The translations under genes and the position numbers were made by a program. From assembly GCF_017301335.1 (NCBI RefSeq), contig NZ_CP071247.1, positions 1,054,001 to 1,118,000 of the forward strand: a stretch of 64,000 bases of DNA, written 5' to 3'. The notes below the pieces were generated by a model, which saw nothing but the letters and a program-made list of their open reading frames with translations, did not search any database and was not told where the DNA came from. Position 1 is the stretch's first letter. Every line of letters starts with the position of its first letter. This document shows, one piece after another, positions 26,648 to 36,297 of the stretch. Source of the DNA: Marinobacter salinisoli. Lineage in GTDB: Bacteria > Pseudomonadota > Gammaproteobacteria > Pseudomonadales > Oleiphilaceae.

Positions 26648-28126
26648 ATGGCACTGTCTCTGTTCCGAACCCTGTATGCCCGGCTGGCCGTGGGCCTGTT
26701 TCTGCTGCTGATGATTGTGGGCGGTCTGTTTACCGCCCTGAGCCTGTATTCCGTGCGCGAATACACCGCCGCGGTGAACCAGGAGCTCAACCGGGATATT
26801 GCCCGTAACCTGGTGTCCGATCGCAATCTGGTCACCGATGGTCAGCTCAATCAGACCGAACTGAAAAAGCTGTTCCACCTGTACATGACCATCCATCCGG
26901 GGATCGAGATTTACCTGCTTGATGCCACTGGGCAGATTCTTTCCTACTCGGCGGATCCCGCCAAAATCAAGCGTAACCACGTTTCGCTGGAGCCGATTGA
27001 CACCCTGCTGGCCGAGCCGGAAACCTTCCCGCTGCCGGGCGACGACCCCCGCAGCCACGATCGCCGGAAGGTGTTTTCCGTTACGCCGGTGCCCATCGAA
27101 AACGGGCCGTCCGGCTACCTGTATGTCGTTCTCCGCGGCGAGGAATACGACGTCGTCGAGAGCATGGTGCACGGTAAGCAATTGCTCAGAATGGGCGGCG
27201 GGGCGCTGGCGATCAGTCTGGTAATTGGCCTGCTGGCGGGGCTGGTGTTTTTCCACCTGCTGACCCGCCGGCTGTCCCGGCTGACCGGGCGGGTGGAGGC
27301 CTTTGACCTGAGCGGCGAAAGCCGGATTCATAAGCCCGACGCCGGGGTGCCCCCTCCCGGTGATGACATTGATTACCTGGCCGGCCGGTTTGAACAGATG
27401 GCGGAGCGCATCGGCGCCCAGGTGGATTTGCTGAAAGAAAAGGACCATCAGCGCCGGCAGCTGGTGGCTCAGGTATCCCATGACCTGCGTACCCCGCTGG
27501 CGTCAATTCAGGGCTATCTGGAGGCCCTGAAAATGAAACAGGCGCAGTTAAGCGCCGACGAACAGGCCCGTTTCCTGGAGGTGGCGCTGTCGGAAACCCT
27601 GCGACTGGGGCGGCTGGTGGACGAACTGTTCGAGCTGGCCGCGCTCGAGGCGCGGGAAAAACAGCCCTCGCCCGAGCCGCTGGTGCTGGCGGAACTGCTG
27701 CACGATGTGGTGCAGAAGCACCAGCCAGAGGCGGTGCGCGAGTCGGTTCGGCTGCGTATTGGTCGCGCCGATGGCGTGCGGGTGGTGGCGGACATCGCCA
27801 TGACCGAACGCATCCTCGACAACCTGATCGGCAACGCTCTTGTTCACTCCCCGGCCGGGAGCGACGTCATGCTTGAGGTGCAACGGGACGACACCAGCGC
27901 GGTGATGACCGTAGCGGATGCCGGCCCCGGTATCGATCCGGCCGATCTTGATCACCTGTTCGAACCTTTCTATCAGGGTGTGACCGCAGCGCACACCGGG
28001 CATGCCGGCCTGGGGCTGGCCATCACCGCGCGTCTGGTGGCCCTGCAGGGCGGCCAGATCGATGTCAGTAACGACGGGCCGTCCGGCGGTGCCCGGTTCC
28101 GGGTCCGGTTGCCGCTGGCCGGCTAG
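26648..28126 (+). CDS. Sensor histidine kinase
   Basis: 492-residue inner-membrane kinase. Helix 1 (about 10-33, LYARLAVGLFLLLMIVGGLF) and helix 2 (about 180-205, LAISLVIGLLAGLVFF) flank a ~150-residue periplasmic sensor. Then a HAMP-like linker, HisKA with the phosphorylated His in VSHDLRTPLASIQGY, and an HATPase domain with N box NLIGNALVHSP, G1 box DAGPGIDP and GHAGLGLAI. The ATG at 26648 is preferred to the adjoining TTG. The sensor contains no obvious Met cluster or metal motif; its signal is unknown, though the msrAB neighbour suggests oxidative or hypochlorite stress. Confidence 0.93.
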   Translation: MALSLFRTLYARLAVGLFLLLMIVGGLFTALSLYSVREYTAAVNQELNRDIARNLVSDRNLVTDGQLNQTELKKLFHLYMTIHPGIEIYLLDATGQILSYSADPAKIKRNHVSLEPIDTLLAEPETFPLPGDDPRSHDRRKVFSVTPVPIENGPSGYLYVVLRGEEYDVVESMVHGKQLLRMGGGALAISLVIGLLAGLVFFHLLTRRLSRLTGRVEAFDLSGESRIHKPDAGVPPPGDDIDYLAGRFEQMAERIGAQVDLLKEKDHQRRQLVAQVSHDLRTPLASIQGYLEALKMKQAQLSADEQARFLEVALSETLRLGRLVDELFELAALEAREKQPSPEPLVLAELLHDVVQKHQPEAVRESVRLRIGRADGVRVVADIAMTERILDNLIGNALVHSPAGSDVMLEVQRDDTSAVMTVADAGPGIDPADLDHLFEPFYQGVTAAHTGHAGLGLAITARLVALQGGQIDVSNDGPSGGARFRVRLPLAG

Positions 28127-28150
28127 GCGTGGCACCGGAAAATCCACGTT

Positions 28151-28194
28151 GTGATCGTTTCGTAACACTTTCTGAACGGTTCTGTGAAAGCCCC
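28151..28194 (+). promoter_or_regulatory. Four 11-bp direct repeats upstream of msrAB
   Basis: Consecutive 11-base units GTGATCGTTTC (28151), GTAACACTTTC (28162), TGAACGGTTCT (28173) and GTGAAAGCCCC (28184), about 45 bases before the msrAB ATG. A possible -10 (TAGGCT, 28199-28204) follows without a good -35, as expected for an activator-dependent promoter. The units resemble those at 25701-25733 before the adjacent regulator gene. Confidence 0.55.
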
Positions 28195-28236
28195 CGGGTA
28201 GGCTGAGAGCATGAACTTCATTGCAGGAGAAGTAGG

Positions 28237-29412
28237 ATGAGACGCAGACTTTCAATAATGGCTTTTGGGGTATCCCTGGTGCTGGCCGGCGTGGGTTACC
28301 ACACCCTTGCCACGGCCGACCGACACGACATGGCGCGCAGCGCCTACGCGCCGGATGATCCGGGTCTGGCCGTAGCGACCTTTGCCGGTGGCTGTTTCTG
28401 GTGCGTGGAAGCGGGCTACGAAAAGATCCCGGGCGTGGTTGAGGCGGTATCCGGTTACGCCGGCGGCAGCGAGGAATCGCCGACCTACAAAGAGGTTTCC
28501 TCCGGCCGGACCGGCCACACCGAAGCAGTTCAGGTGTACTACGATCCGGATCAGATGACCTACGAGGGGTTGTTGCAGGGGCTCTGGCGCATGATGGACC
28601 CCACCGATGCAGACGGTCAGTTTGTCGACCGTGGCAAGCAGTACCGCCCGGCCATCTTCTACCACAACGAGCAACAGAAACGCCTGGCGGAAGCGGCAAA
28701 AGCCGAGCTGCAGGCTTCCGGCGTCTATGACGATCCGGTGGTGATCGAAATCGTGCCGTTGAACAACTTCTACGACGCCGAGGAATATCACCAGGATTAC
28801 TACGAGAAGAACCCCATCCGGTATAACTTCTACACCTTCAATTCTGGTCGTTATCAGTTCATCGAAAGCGTCTATGGCGAAGATTACGAGCTGGATTTTT
28901 CGCAGTACAAACCGGAGGCCACCGAAAGCGGCGATGACTCCGCCGGCTTCGACCCGAATGCCTTCCAGAAGCCGGACCAGCAGACCCTGAAAGCCCGGCT
29001 GACGGAGCTGCAGTACGAAGTGACTCAGGAGGACGGCACGGAGCGGGCGTTCAGCAATGCCTACTGGGATAACAAACAGCCCGGCCTGTACGTGGATATT
29101 GTCTCCGGCGAGCCGCTGTTCTCGTCCCGGGACAAGTACAAGTCCGGCACTGGCTGGCCCAGCTTCACCCGGCCCATTGAACCGGATGCGGTGATCGAGA
29201 AAGAAGACCGCTCGCTGTTCATGACCCGGACCGAAATCCGCAGTCGCTACGCCGATTCTCACCTGGGGCATGTGTTCAACGACGGCCCGGCGCCCACCGG
29301 ACTGCGTTATTGCATGAATTCCGCCGCGCTGGAGTTTATCCCGCTGGAGGACATGGAAGCCCGGGGCTATGGCGCGTATCTCGACGTCGTGAAGGGGGCC
29401 GGTAACAGCTAG
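28237..29412 (+). CDS. msrAB: Exported bifunctional methionine sulfoxide reductase MsrA/MsrB
   Basis: 391-residue fusion enzyme that reduces S- and R-methionine sulfoxide. The N-terminus ([19 protein letters not shown]) is a signal peptide or membrane anchor, so it should act in the periplasm. MsrA domain (about 45-200): catalytic Cys53 in [10 protein letters not shown]. MsrB domain (about 245-375): [10 protein letters not shown] and catalytic Cys359 in [12 protein letters not shown]; the Zn-binding CxxC pairs of many MsrBs are absent. It resembles PilB of Neisseria without the thioredoxin domain. It follows the two-component genes by 110 bases and has its own repeat-containing upstream region. 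Confidence 0.95.
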   Translation: MRRRLSIMAFGVSLVLAGVGYHTLATADRHDMARSAYAPDDPGLAVATFAGGCFWCVEAGYEKIPGVVEAVSGYAGGSEESPTYKEVSSGRTGHTEAVQVYYDPDQMTYEGLLQGLWRMMDPTDADGQFVDRGKQYRPAIFYHNEQQKRLAEAAKAELQASGVYDDPVVIEIVPLNNFYDAEEYHQDYYEKNPIRYNFYTFNSGRYQFIESVYGEDYELDFSQYKPEATESGDDSAGFDPNAFQKPDQQTLKARLTELQYEVTQEDGTERAFSNAYWDNKQPGLYVDIVSGEPLFSSRDKYKSGTGWPSFTRPIEPDAVIEKEDRSLFMTRTEIRSRYADSHLGHVFNDGPAPTGLRYCMNSAALEFIPLEDMEARGYGAYLDVVKGAGNS

Positions 29413-30131
29413 AGCCAGAGGTCGCCGATGGGGGTCTCGGGGCTGAAGTGGTGGAGCACCTGCGCCTGGAGCAGTTCTGCCGTGGCCAGGGCATCCACCA
29501 GCGCGCTATGGGAGGCATAGTGGGGCAGCCCGTAGCGCATCCGGCTGTCCGCCAGTCGGATGGAAATGGGTTTCTTGCCGAAAAATTGCTGCCAGCGGGT
29601 GGGGCGCCGGTTCGGGTGCAGGTGGGCTTCGATGGCCATGGTGTCGATCACCGGAAAGGTAATGCCTTCCCCAAACCGGTATTTCAGCGCAACGTCCAGA
29701 AATTCACGTTCGATCGCGCGAAAATGGACCACGGCAATGTGGCCGCTCAGCAGTTCGAACATGGCCGGCAGGATGGCTTCGATGTCGGGGGCGTTGCTCA
29801 CATCCGAGTGGGTGATACCGTGGATCTCGATGGAGGTCTGGCTCAGGGGCTGGCGCGGCCGGACAATCCAGTGCCGCCCGGCGCCGAGCTGAATGCTGTG
29901 GAGGTTAAACGGCACCAGCCCGACGCTGACAATGGAGTGCTGGTTGGGGCTGAGGCCGGTGGTTTCGAAATCCATCGCCACCATGGGGACCTCCCCGATC
30001 GGGGTCTCCGGCGCCACACAGCCGCTGCCGTAAAAGGCTTTCAGCAACGGATGCCGGGCTTTTCCGGCCAGTGCCTCAAAGCGTTCCGGCCAGGACTTGG
30101 ATTCCTGCGCTGCACCCGGTCTGTTAAACAT
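29409..30131 (-). CDS. DnaQ-like 3'-5' exonuclease (DEDDh)
   Basis: About 240-residue exonuclease-fold protein related to the DNA polymerase III epsilon subunit. ExoI motif [11 protein letters not shown] holds the Asp and Glu; ExoII is in [13 protein letters not shown], and ExoIII is in [13 protein letters not shown] with the catalytic His and Asp. The start at 30131 overlaps the end of the upstream cNMP/CBS gene by 8 bases, so the pair is translationally coupled. This two-gene arrangement is widespread in proteobacteria. The C-terminus overlaps the converging msrAB end by four bases. The true nucleic-acid substrate is unknown. Confidence 0.88.
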   Translation of the reverse strand: MFNRPGAAQESKSWPERFEALAGKARHPLLKAFYGSGCVAPETPIGEVPMVAMDFETTGLSPNQHSIVSVGLVPFNLHSIQLGAGRHWIVRPRQPLSQTSIEIHGITHSDVSNAPDIEAILPAMFELLSGHIAVVHFRAIEREFLDVALKYRFGEGITFPVIDTMAIEAHLHPNRRPTRWQQFFGKKPISIRLADSRMRYGLPHYASHSALVDALATAELLQAQVLHHFSPETPIGDLWL

Positions 30132-31995
30132 TCCGCCCGACCTGGGCGTTGTATCGGAACCGCAGGAACTTCTGGGCGTTACTGACCACCTGGAAGGCAT
30201 CCTTCAGGTGGCTGCGCTCAAACGGTGACAGGTCTTCCGGATTCACGTTGTTGTCCGGCTCCCGCCCCTGTTCGATGTCCAGTGCCTGGTGACGAATGCG
30301 GACAATGGCAATGAACTCCAGTGCATCCCGCAGGTTACCCAGATCATCGTCCAGCAGCAGCTTGGTTTTGCCAATGGCGTTGAGGCGCTCGAAGGAATTC
30401 TGGGCCCGCGAGCCGCAGGCCAGGGCGTGCACCCGGATCAGATCGGAAAGCGGTGCCGTGCCCCGGCGCTTCAGGTTGAAGCTGTTCCTGTGCTGGCCAT
30501 CCTTCTCCAGCACAAAGTTACGGAAGAACCCGATCGGTGGTGTGCGGTTCAGGGCGTTGCGCGCCAGCATGGTCAGGAAACGCTGACTGTTGCTGGCCTT
30601 CTCCGAGATCAGGGTTTTCAGTGCCTCGGCAAATTCGGTCTGGCCGTAGATGCCGTCCAGATCGAAGAAGATGTTGCTGTTGAGCAGGGCTTCGGCCTTG
30701 GGGTTTTCGATCCAGTCGGTGAAGTAGTGTTTCCAGACCTTGAGCGGCTGTCGCCAGTGCCGGTTGGTGGCCATGATGTCGCCGGTGCAGTAGGTGTAGC
30801 CGCACTCGGCGAGCCCGTCGCTGACGAATTTCGCCAGTGCCAGGAAGTAGTCATCGTGCTGTTCGGGGTCAAAGCGGTCGTCCAGGATCATGGCGTTGTC
30901 CTGGTCGGTCAGCACCAGCATTTCGTCCCGGGCCATGGAGCCCAGGGCCATGAAACAATACGGAATGGGCGGCGGCCCGAGCTTTTCTTCACCCAGTTCC
31001 AGCAGCCGCTGGGTAAAGCTGCGGCCAATGCCGGCCATGGCGCTGCCGACCATGTGGGAGTTGGCGTCCTCATTGACCATGCGGACAAAGCTGTGGCGCA
31101 CGTCCTTGCTGATTTTCTTCAGGCCTTTGACGGTTTTCTGGTGAAAGATGTTGCTGACCAGGAACAGGCTGTTCTGGCTTTCGTGCTTGACGATGTCCGA
31201 CAGCGCCACGACACCACGGACTTCGTCCCGGTCCATGACCGGCAGAAAGTGCACGTTGTTGTGCAGCATGGTGAGCATGGCTTCAAAAATGAATACGTTG
31301 GACCGGATGGTGATCACGTCCTCGGACATGATGTCGCCGATGGGGGTTTCCGGTGGCAGGGCTTCGCTCAGGGCCCGGGTGCGCAGGTCCTTGTCGGTGA
31401 CAATGCCGGCCAGCTTCGGCGGTTGCTGGCTCTCATCCATCAGCAGCAGGGAGGACACGCCTTCCTCGGTCATGATACGGGCGGCTTCCTGCAGGCGGAT
31501 GGTGCTGGGGGCGCACACCGGCTTGCGGCTGAACAGCCGGGTTACCCGGGAGGTCATCAGGCTGGACTTTTCCCGCCGCGACACGGCGCTGCGAAGCCGC
31601 GAGCTGTCCTCGATTTCGACAAAATCGGCGAAGTTGTCGTTATTTTCGAACAAGTAATGGAAGGTTTCCCGGTCAATCCGGTACACCAGTGTGTCTTCCA
31701 GTGCCTTAGCGGGAAACCGCACCTTGTTATTCAGCAGCAGGCTGAACTGGCCGAAAATGCCACCTTCTCCGATGCGGTTAAACAGCTCCCCCGAGCGTCG
31801 GAACACTTCCACCGCCCCACTGCGCACGTAGTAAAGCCACTGGTTCTCCTCACCAAACGCCAGAATCGGGGTCCCGGCGCGGAAATACTCCACTTCAATG
31901 GCGCTGACGACACGATCGAGCAGCTCCTCGGACATGTCATCGAAGGGGGGGAAAGCGGCGATGTGATTACGGATGTCGATGAGCTCGGCCTGCAT
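30124..31995 (-). CDS. cNMP-binding/CBS/DUF294 nucleotidyltransferase-like protein
   Basis: 623-residue cytoplasmic multidomain protein. An N-terminal cyclic-nucleotide-binding fold (about 15-125, FRAGTPILAFGEENQWLYYV and GEGGIFGQFSLLLNN) is followed by two CBS domains (about 155-275), then the DUF294 nucleotidyltransferase-like core with GSMARDEMLVLTDQDNAMI, and a helical DUF294_C tail. The G-S-x-x-R-x-E and TDQDNA motifs match the GlnD-type transferase fold. The biochemical activity is not established for the family. It forms an operon with the DnaQ-like exonuclease. Confidence 0.9.
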   Translation of the reverse strand: MQAELIDIRNHIAAFPPFDDMSEELLDRVVSAIEVEYFRAGTPILAFGEENQWLYYVRSGAVEVFRRSGELFNRIGEGGIFGQFSLLLNNKVRFPAKALEDTLVYRIDRETFHYLFENNDNFADFVEIEDSSRLRSAVSRREKSSLMTSRVTRLFSRKPVCAPSTIRLQEAARIMTEEGVSSLLLMDESQQPPKLAGIVTDKDLRTRALSEALPPETPIGDIMSEDVITIRSNVFIFEAMLTMLHNNVHFLPVMDRDEVRGVVALSDIVKHESQNSLFLVSNIFHQKTVKGLKKISKDVRHSFVRMVNEDANSHMVGSAMAGIGRSFTQRLLELGEEKLGPPPIPYCFMALGSMARDEMLVLTDQDNAMILDDRFDPEQHDDYFLALAKFVSDGLAECGYTYCTGDIMATNRHWRQPLKVWKHYFTDWIENPKAEALLNSNIFFDLDGIYGQTEFAEALKTLISEKASNSQRFLTMLARNALNRTPPIGFFRNFVLEKDGQHRNSFNLKRRGTAPLSDLIRVHALACGSRAQNSFERLNAIGKTKLLLDDDLGNLRDALEFIAIVRIRHQALDIEQGREPDNNVNPEDLSPFERSHLKDAFQVVSNAQKFLRFRYNAQVGRNV

Positions 31996-32041
31996 AACAC
32001 TCCTTCGTCGGTTGGCCTGTTCGGCACTGATTTGGCTATCG

Positions 32042-32047
32042 ACTATA
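32042..32047 (-). promoter_or_regulatory. Candidate -10 element for the cNMP/CBS-exonuclease operon
   Basis: TGCTATAGT on the minus strand, giving TATAGT at 32047-32042, about 47 bases before the ATG at 31995. No good -35 is visible, though the TG dinucleotide two bases upstream gives an extended -10 flavour. Confidence 0.3.
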
Positions 32048-32173
32048 GCAGGGCAGCCAGTGTGTCTCTATTCGACGCCCGGCGGACATTACGGGCCGCC
32101 CGAAGCTGTGGCTTGCCTTATCCACGCCGGAAAACGGTTTGCAAGTGTTTGATCTGCCTGAAGTCACAAAAAA

Positions 32174-32202
32174 TTGACCAATGATCAACCGGTTGGTAGC
32201 CT
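32174..32202 (+). promoter_or_regulatory. Candidate sigma-70 promoter for the cobalamin-riboswitch transcript
   Basis: TTGACC (32174-32179), 17-base spacer, TAGCCT (32197-32202). Transcription would begin near 32209, about a dozen bases before the riboswitch. Good -35, moderate -10. Confidence 0.45.
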
Positions 32203-32221
32203 TGCTGCGAGTTTTCAGGTG

Positions 32222-32415
32222 CCCTGTTGTGATGTTAGCCGATATCACAGGGGTGAAACGGGAAGCCGGTGAGAGTCCGGCGCTGCCCCCGCAACGGTAA
32301 GCGAGTTAAAGGTGACCAAGTGCGCCACTGTGCCGAAACAAGGCATGGGAAGGTGGTCACCCCAGTGCATTCCATGCATCACTCGCAAGTCCGGAGACCG
32401 GCCTGTCAACACACC
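32222..32415 (+). ncRNA. Cobalamin (AdoCbl) riboswitch
   Basis: Contains the canonical elements in order: the P3/P4 region GGGAAGCCGGTGAGAGTCCGG, then GCTGCCCCCGCAACGGTAA, a variable middle arm (AAGGTGACCA pairing with TGGTCACC-like bases), and the B12 box AAGTCCGGAGACCGGCCTGT (about 32387-32406). It lies about 140 bases before btuB and should reduce btuB (and probably btuFCD) expression when adenosylcobalamin is plentiful. Bases 32416-32556 would hold the expression platform; I see no intrinsic terminator there, so translational control is more likely. Confidence 0.95.
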
Positions 32416-32556
32416 TGGCGTTGCGGAGGGCAACATGGGTGGGGTGACTGCCTTTCCAGACCTGAACACGGCCTGCCTGACGACCCTGCCAGCCTTCACG
32501 CAACACAACAACAAAGTCCGTACGGGTGCGTGCGGAGTGTCAGTGAGTTGCGATCG

Positions 32557-34389
32557 ATGTTGAATGTTACAAGGGGCATAGCCCTCACCAGTCCGGGGAC
32601 AGCGCTGCTGTTATCCCTGCCCTTAAGTTCTTTTCCCGCCATAGCCAGTACGACCACCGGGACCGATTCGGATTCGTCGGCGATGGACCCCATCGTGATT
32701 ACCGCGACCCTTGGCCCCAGGACTGCCGGCGAGAGCCTGTCTTCGGTCACCGTGATTGGCCGGGAAGAACTCCAGCGCCAGCAGCCCAAGGATTTTCGCG
32801 AGGTCATCCAGTCCCAGCCCGGGGTGAGTGTGACCAGCAACGGTGACTTTGGTAAACAGACCAGCGTGTTCCTGCGCGGCAATGCCTCCGACGCATCGGT
32901 ATTGCTGGTGGATGGTATCCGCATCCGATCCGCCACCGTGGGTGGCCCTGCCTGGCATTACCTGCCCCCGCAGCTGCTGGACCGGGTGGAAATCGTCCGG
33001 GGTGGCCGAAGCAGCCTGTACGGCGCGGATGCCGTAGGCGGTGTGGTTCAGGCCTTTACCACACCGGCGGAGCGGGGCGACCGTGCCTGGGTCCAGGCCG
33101 GTGCCGGCAACTTCAACAGCCAGCAATACGGTGCCGGCGCCTCGTCGTCAAATGACGGTGGGCGGATCAATGGGGGTATCAATCATTTCAGAACCGACGG
33201 CGCGCCAGTGGTGGTCGGTGGTGACGACAAAGGCTACGACAACACCTCCGGGGTGCTCGGCGGCCGTTACCGTTTCAACAATGGCGTGCAGGCGGGCTTT
33301 ACCTTCCTCGGCGCCCGGGGCAACACCGAATACGACGGCGGCGAAGAGGATTTCCTGTTCCAGACCACCGGTGTCACCCTGGATGTGCCGGTGAACCGCC
33401 ACTGGCGGGTGTCCGGCCAGTTAGCCGATGCCCGGGACGAACTGGAGGATTTCAGCAGCTTTCCCGGCACCTTCAATACCCAAACCCGCAGCTCCCGGCT
33501 GGAGAACTGGCTGAGCGCCGGCACCCATGAGTTCGTGCTCGGGGCGGAGTACCTGGTGGACCGGGTCGATAGCACTGTGGCCTATGATGAGTCCAGCCGA
33601 TCCAACACCGGCGTGTTCGGCCAGGCACTGCTGAATTTCGGCCCGACGGATGTGCACCTGAGCCTGCGCAACGACGATAACCAGGCCTACGGCACCGAGA
33701 CCACCTGGGGCGCGGGTGTGGGTTACGAGCTGGATCGGCGCCACAGGGTACGGGTGAGTTCCGGCACCTCCTTCAAGGCGCCGTCGTTCAATGACCTGTA
33801 TTTCCCCGGCTTCGGTAACCCGGATCTGCAACCGGAGCAGGCGCAAAGCTATGAAATCGGCGTGGAAGGCCGTTACCAGCTGTGGTTCTGGGACATTGCG
33901 GCGTTTCACTCGGACGTCGAGGACCTGTCCCTGCCGAGCCAGGATGCCGCCGGCAGCGTGCCGGAAGCCCGGCTGCGCGGTGTCGAAGTCAGTGGTGGCT
34001 GGCAATACGATGGCTGGCACCTGCAGGCGGCTGCCACCCTGGGCGACTATGAAAACGCCGAGACCGGTCAGCAGCTGATTCGTCGCGCCGAGAACACCGT
34101 TCGCGTCGACCTGGACCGGGAGCTGGGGCGCTGGCTGCTGGGTACCTCGGTACGGGCCGAAAGCGAGCGCTACGACGAGCTGTTCGGCATCGGGCGTCAG
34201 CGGATTCCGGGCTTTGGCGTATGGGATTTGCGGGCTTCCCGCGAGCTGGCGCCGGGCTGGCTGGCTTCGCTGTCGGTGGATAACGTGCTGGACAAGGAAT
34301 ACGCGACCGCCAAGCGGTTCGACAACACGGACTTTATCAGTGCCGGGCGCAGCGTTTTTCTGTCCATGCGATATGATTTCCAACAGTAA
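32557..34389 (+). CDS. btuB: TonB-dependent vitamin B12 outer-membrane receptor BtuB
   Basis: About 610-residue outer-membrane receptor. Signal peptide to roughly residue 31 (LLLSLPLSSFPAIAS), a TonB-box-like DPIVITATL, a plug domain (VIGREELQRQQPKDFREVIQ, VLLVDGIRI, VEIVRGGRSSLYGADAVGGV), then a 22-stranded barrel ending in the typical aromatic C-terminus SMRYDFQQ. The ATG at 32557 places the signal peptide correctly, although no strong ribosome site is seen; a TTG at 32548 has GGAG 11 bases upstream. Identity as BtuB rests on the riboswitch and the downstream btuFCD genes. Confidence 0.93.
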   Translation: MLNVTRGIALTSPGTALLLSLPLSSFPAIASTTTGTDSDSSAMDPIVITATLGPRTAGESLSSVTVIGREELQRQQPKDFREVIQSQPGVSVTSNGDFGKQTSVFLRGNASDASVLLVDGIRIRSATVGGPAWHYLPPQLLDRVEIVRGGRSSLYGADAVGGVVQAFTTPAERGDRAWVQAGAGNFNSQQYGAGASSSNDGGRINGGINHFRTDGAPVVVGGDDKGYDNTSGVLGGRYRFNNGVQAGFTFLGARGNTEYDGGEEDFLFQTTGVTLDVPVNRHWRVSGQLADARDELEDFSSFPGTFNTQTRSSRLENWLSAGTHEFVLGAEYLVDRVDSTVAYDESSRSNTGVFGQALLNFGPTDVHLSLRNDDNQAYGTETTWGAGVGYELDRRHRVRVSSGTSFKAPSFNDLYFPGFGNPDLQPEQAQSYEIGVEGRYQLWFWDIAAFHSDVEDLSLPSQDAAGSVPEARLRGVEVSGGWQYDGWHLQAAATLGDYENAETGQQLIRRAENTVRVDLDRELGRWLLGTSVRAESERYDELFGIGRQRIPGFGVWDLRASRELAPGWLASLSVDNVLDKEYATAKRFDNTDFISAGRSVFLSMRYDFQQ

Positions 34390-34418
34390 TCAGCACCAGA
34401 CCATCAGCGGGAGCCAGC

Positions 34419-35336
34419 GTGGCTAAACACCAGCACCGACAGTTCGGAATGGGCGGCGGCCGCGTTCAGGCCCTGCTGATGCTGATCTTGCTGAGCACCG
34501 GTACGGCGGCTGGCGCCGAACCCTGCGCCCGCGATGACCTGGGCACACACCTGTGCCTGGAACGCCCGGCGCAACGGGTGGTCTCCCTGTCGCCCGGCGC
34601 CACTGAGTGGTTATTCTCGGCCGGTGCCGGCGACCAGGTGGTGGCGGTCAGCGCCTGGAGCGATTACCCGGCGCCCGCCGCGGACCTGCCCCGGGTCGGT
34701 GATGCCAATCGGCTCGATCTGGAAGCGATTGTGTCGCTGAAGCCCGATCTGGTGGTGGCCTGGGTGGATGGTAACTCCCGCGATCAGCTCGACCGGCTTG
34801 CGGCTGTCGGCATCCCGGTATTCTGGCTGGCACCGAGGGACTTTGACGATATCGCCCGCACCATCGAACGGCTGTCGACGCTGACGGGCCACCAGGCGCA
34901 GGGGAAAGCCCGGGCCGCGGCCTTTCGATCCGAGCTGGCCGGTCTGCAGGCTAAGTACGCCGAGGCCCGCCCGGTACGGGTGTTTTACCAGGTCTGGCAT
35001 GAACCGCTGATGACGGTGAACAACGAAGAACTGATCAGCAAAGCCATTGCCCTGTGCGGCGGCGTGAATGTGTTTGGGGATTTACCCCGACTGGTGCCCC
35101 GGATCAGCACCGAATCGGTGTTGGCGGCCAACCCCGACACCATCATCACCTCCGGTGCCGCCGGGCAGAATACCGCCTGGCTTGAGTATTGGCGCCAGTT
35201 TCCCGAGCTGACGGCGGTCGCAACCGACAATCTGTTTCTGGAACCGCCCGACCTGCTGGCCCGCCCGACCCTGCGTCTGCTGGCCGGCACCCGCCATCTG
35301 TGCCAGACCCTGGAGCGCGCCCGTGGCCGGCTCTGA
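34419..35336 (+). CDS. btuF: Cobalamin periplasmic binding protein BtuF
   Basis: 305-residue substrate-binding protein with a signal peptide (ALLMLILLSTGTAAGA). Class III binding-protein features: RVVSLSPGATEWLFSAGAGDQVVAVSAWSDYPA, read in parts (RVVSLSPGATEWLFSAG and VVAVSAWSDYP), and LDLEAIVSLKPDLVVAW. It hands vitamin B12 to BtuCD. The start is GTG at 34419 with CGGGAG upstream. It follows btuB by 29 bases and overlaps btuC by 14 bases, so btuB-F-C-D reads as one operon. Confidence 0.9.
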   Translation: MAKHQHRQFGMGGGRVQALLMLILLSTGTAAGAEPCARDDLGTHLCLERPAQRVVSLSPGATEWLFSAGAGDQVVAVSAWSDYPAPAADLPRVGDANRLDLEAIVSLKPDLVVAWVDGNSRDQLDRLAAVGIPVFWLAPRDFDDIARTIERLSTLTGHQAQGKARAAAFRSELAGLQAKYAEARPVRVFYQVWHEPLMTVNNEELISKAIALCGGVNVFGDLPRLVPRISTESVLAANPDTIITSGAAGQNTAWLEYWRQFPELTAVATDNLFLEPPDLLARPTLRLLAGTRHLCQTLERARGRL

Positions 35337-36297
35337 GCGTATGCGCCCGCTGCTGTTGCTGGGCCTGGCCGGAATCCTTGCGGTGATCGCCTCCGTCAGC
35401 ATCGGCAGCAGTTCCATGGGCTTGGCGGAGGCACTGGCGGTATTGCTGGGCGGGGGCAGCGAACTGCAGCAAACCCTGATTCTGGATCTGCGTCTGCCGC
35501 GGACGCTCAGTGCGTTCGCCGTCGGTGGCTTGCTTGCCGTGGCGGGAGCACTGATGCAGATTTTGCTGCGTAACCCTCTGGCCGATCCGTATGTGCTGGG
35601 CTTGTCCGGCGGTGCGGCAGTCGGGGCGCTGGTGGCGATGCTGTCCGGGCTGGCGGGTTGGCTGGTGTCCGGGTCGGCGTTTGCCGGGGCGATGTTCGCA
35701 ACCCTGCTGGTCTTCGGCCTGGCCCACGGACGCGGAAGCTGGACGTCGTCCCGATTACTGCTGACCGGTGTTGTGGTGGCCGCCGGCTGGGGCGCCCTGA
35801 TTACCCTGATGCTTGCCATGGCGCCGGCGCGGCAGTTGCCCGGGATGCTGTACTGGCTGATGGGCGATCTGTCCCATGCCGGCAACCCCTGGCCGGCACT
35901 GGTTATTCTGTTGCTGGCCAGCCTGTTGGTGGTGCCGCTGGGGCGTACCCTGAATGTGCTCGCCCGTGGCCCATTGCAGGCGGCAGCCCTCGGCGTGTCG
36001 GTGCGTCCGCTGGAATGGTTGATTTACCTGCTGGCCAGCCTGCTGACCGCCACCGCCGTGACGCAGGCGGGCAGCATCGGTTTTGTCGGCCTGGTGGTGC
36101 CGCACATGCTCAGATTGGTGCTGGGCAATGACCAGCGCCTGATCCTGCCCGCCTGTGCACTGGCCGGTGGCGCCTTGTTGGTGCTGGCGGATACGCTGGC
36201 GCGGGTGATCATTGCGCCGGAGCAGCTGCCGGTGGGCGTGATTACCGCCCTGCTGGGTGTGCCCACGTTCCTGTACCTGCTCTACCGGAGCCGATGA
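35323..36297 (+). CDS. btuC: Cobalamin ABC transporter permease BtuC (FecCD family)
   Basis: 324-residue membrane subunit with about ten helices. FecCD-family motifs: LILDLRLPRTLSAFAVGGLL, AGALMQILLRNPLADPYVLG and GSIGFVGLVVPHMLRLVLG. The GTG at 35323, with GGAG upstream, overlaps btuF; the ATG at 35341 is an alternative. The stop overlaps the btuD start (ATGATGA), so coupling to the ATPase gene is tight. Confidence 0.92.
   Translation: MAGSERMRPLLLLGLAGILAVIASVSIGSSSMGLAEALAVLLGGGSELQQTLILDLRLPRTLSAFAVGGLLAVAGALMQILLRNPLADPYVLGLSGGAAVGALVAMLSGLAGWLVSGSAFAGAMFATLLVFGLAHGRGSWTSSRLLLTGVVVAAGWGALITLMLAMAPARQLPGMLYWLMGDLSHAGNPWPALVILLLASLLVVPLGRTLNVLARGPLQAAALGVSVRPLEWLIYLLASLLTATAVTQAGSIGFVGLVVPHMLRLVLGNDQRLILPACALAGGALLVLADTLARVIIAPEQLPVGVITALLGVPTFLYLLYRSR

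Noticed and set aside
30289..32184. 631-codon open frame on the plus strand antisense to the cNMP/CBS gene
   Set aside because: It is a shadow of a strongly supported minus-strand gene, with low-complexity composition typical of antisense GC-rich frames and no recognisable domain.
32036..32248. 70-codon minus-strand frame between the cNMP/CBS gene and the riboswitch
   Set aside because: It overlaps the promoter regions of both neighbours and has no ribosome site or domain.
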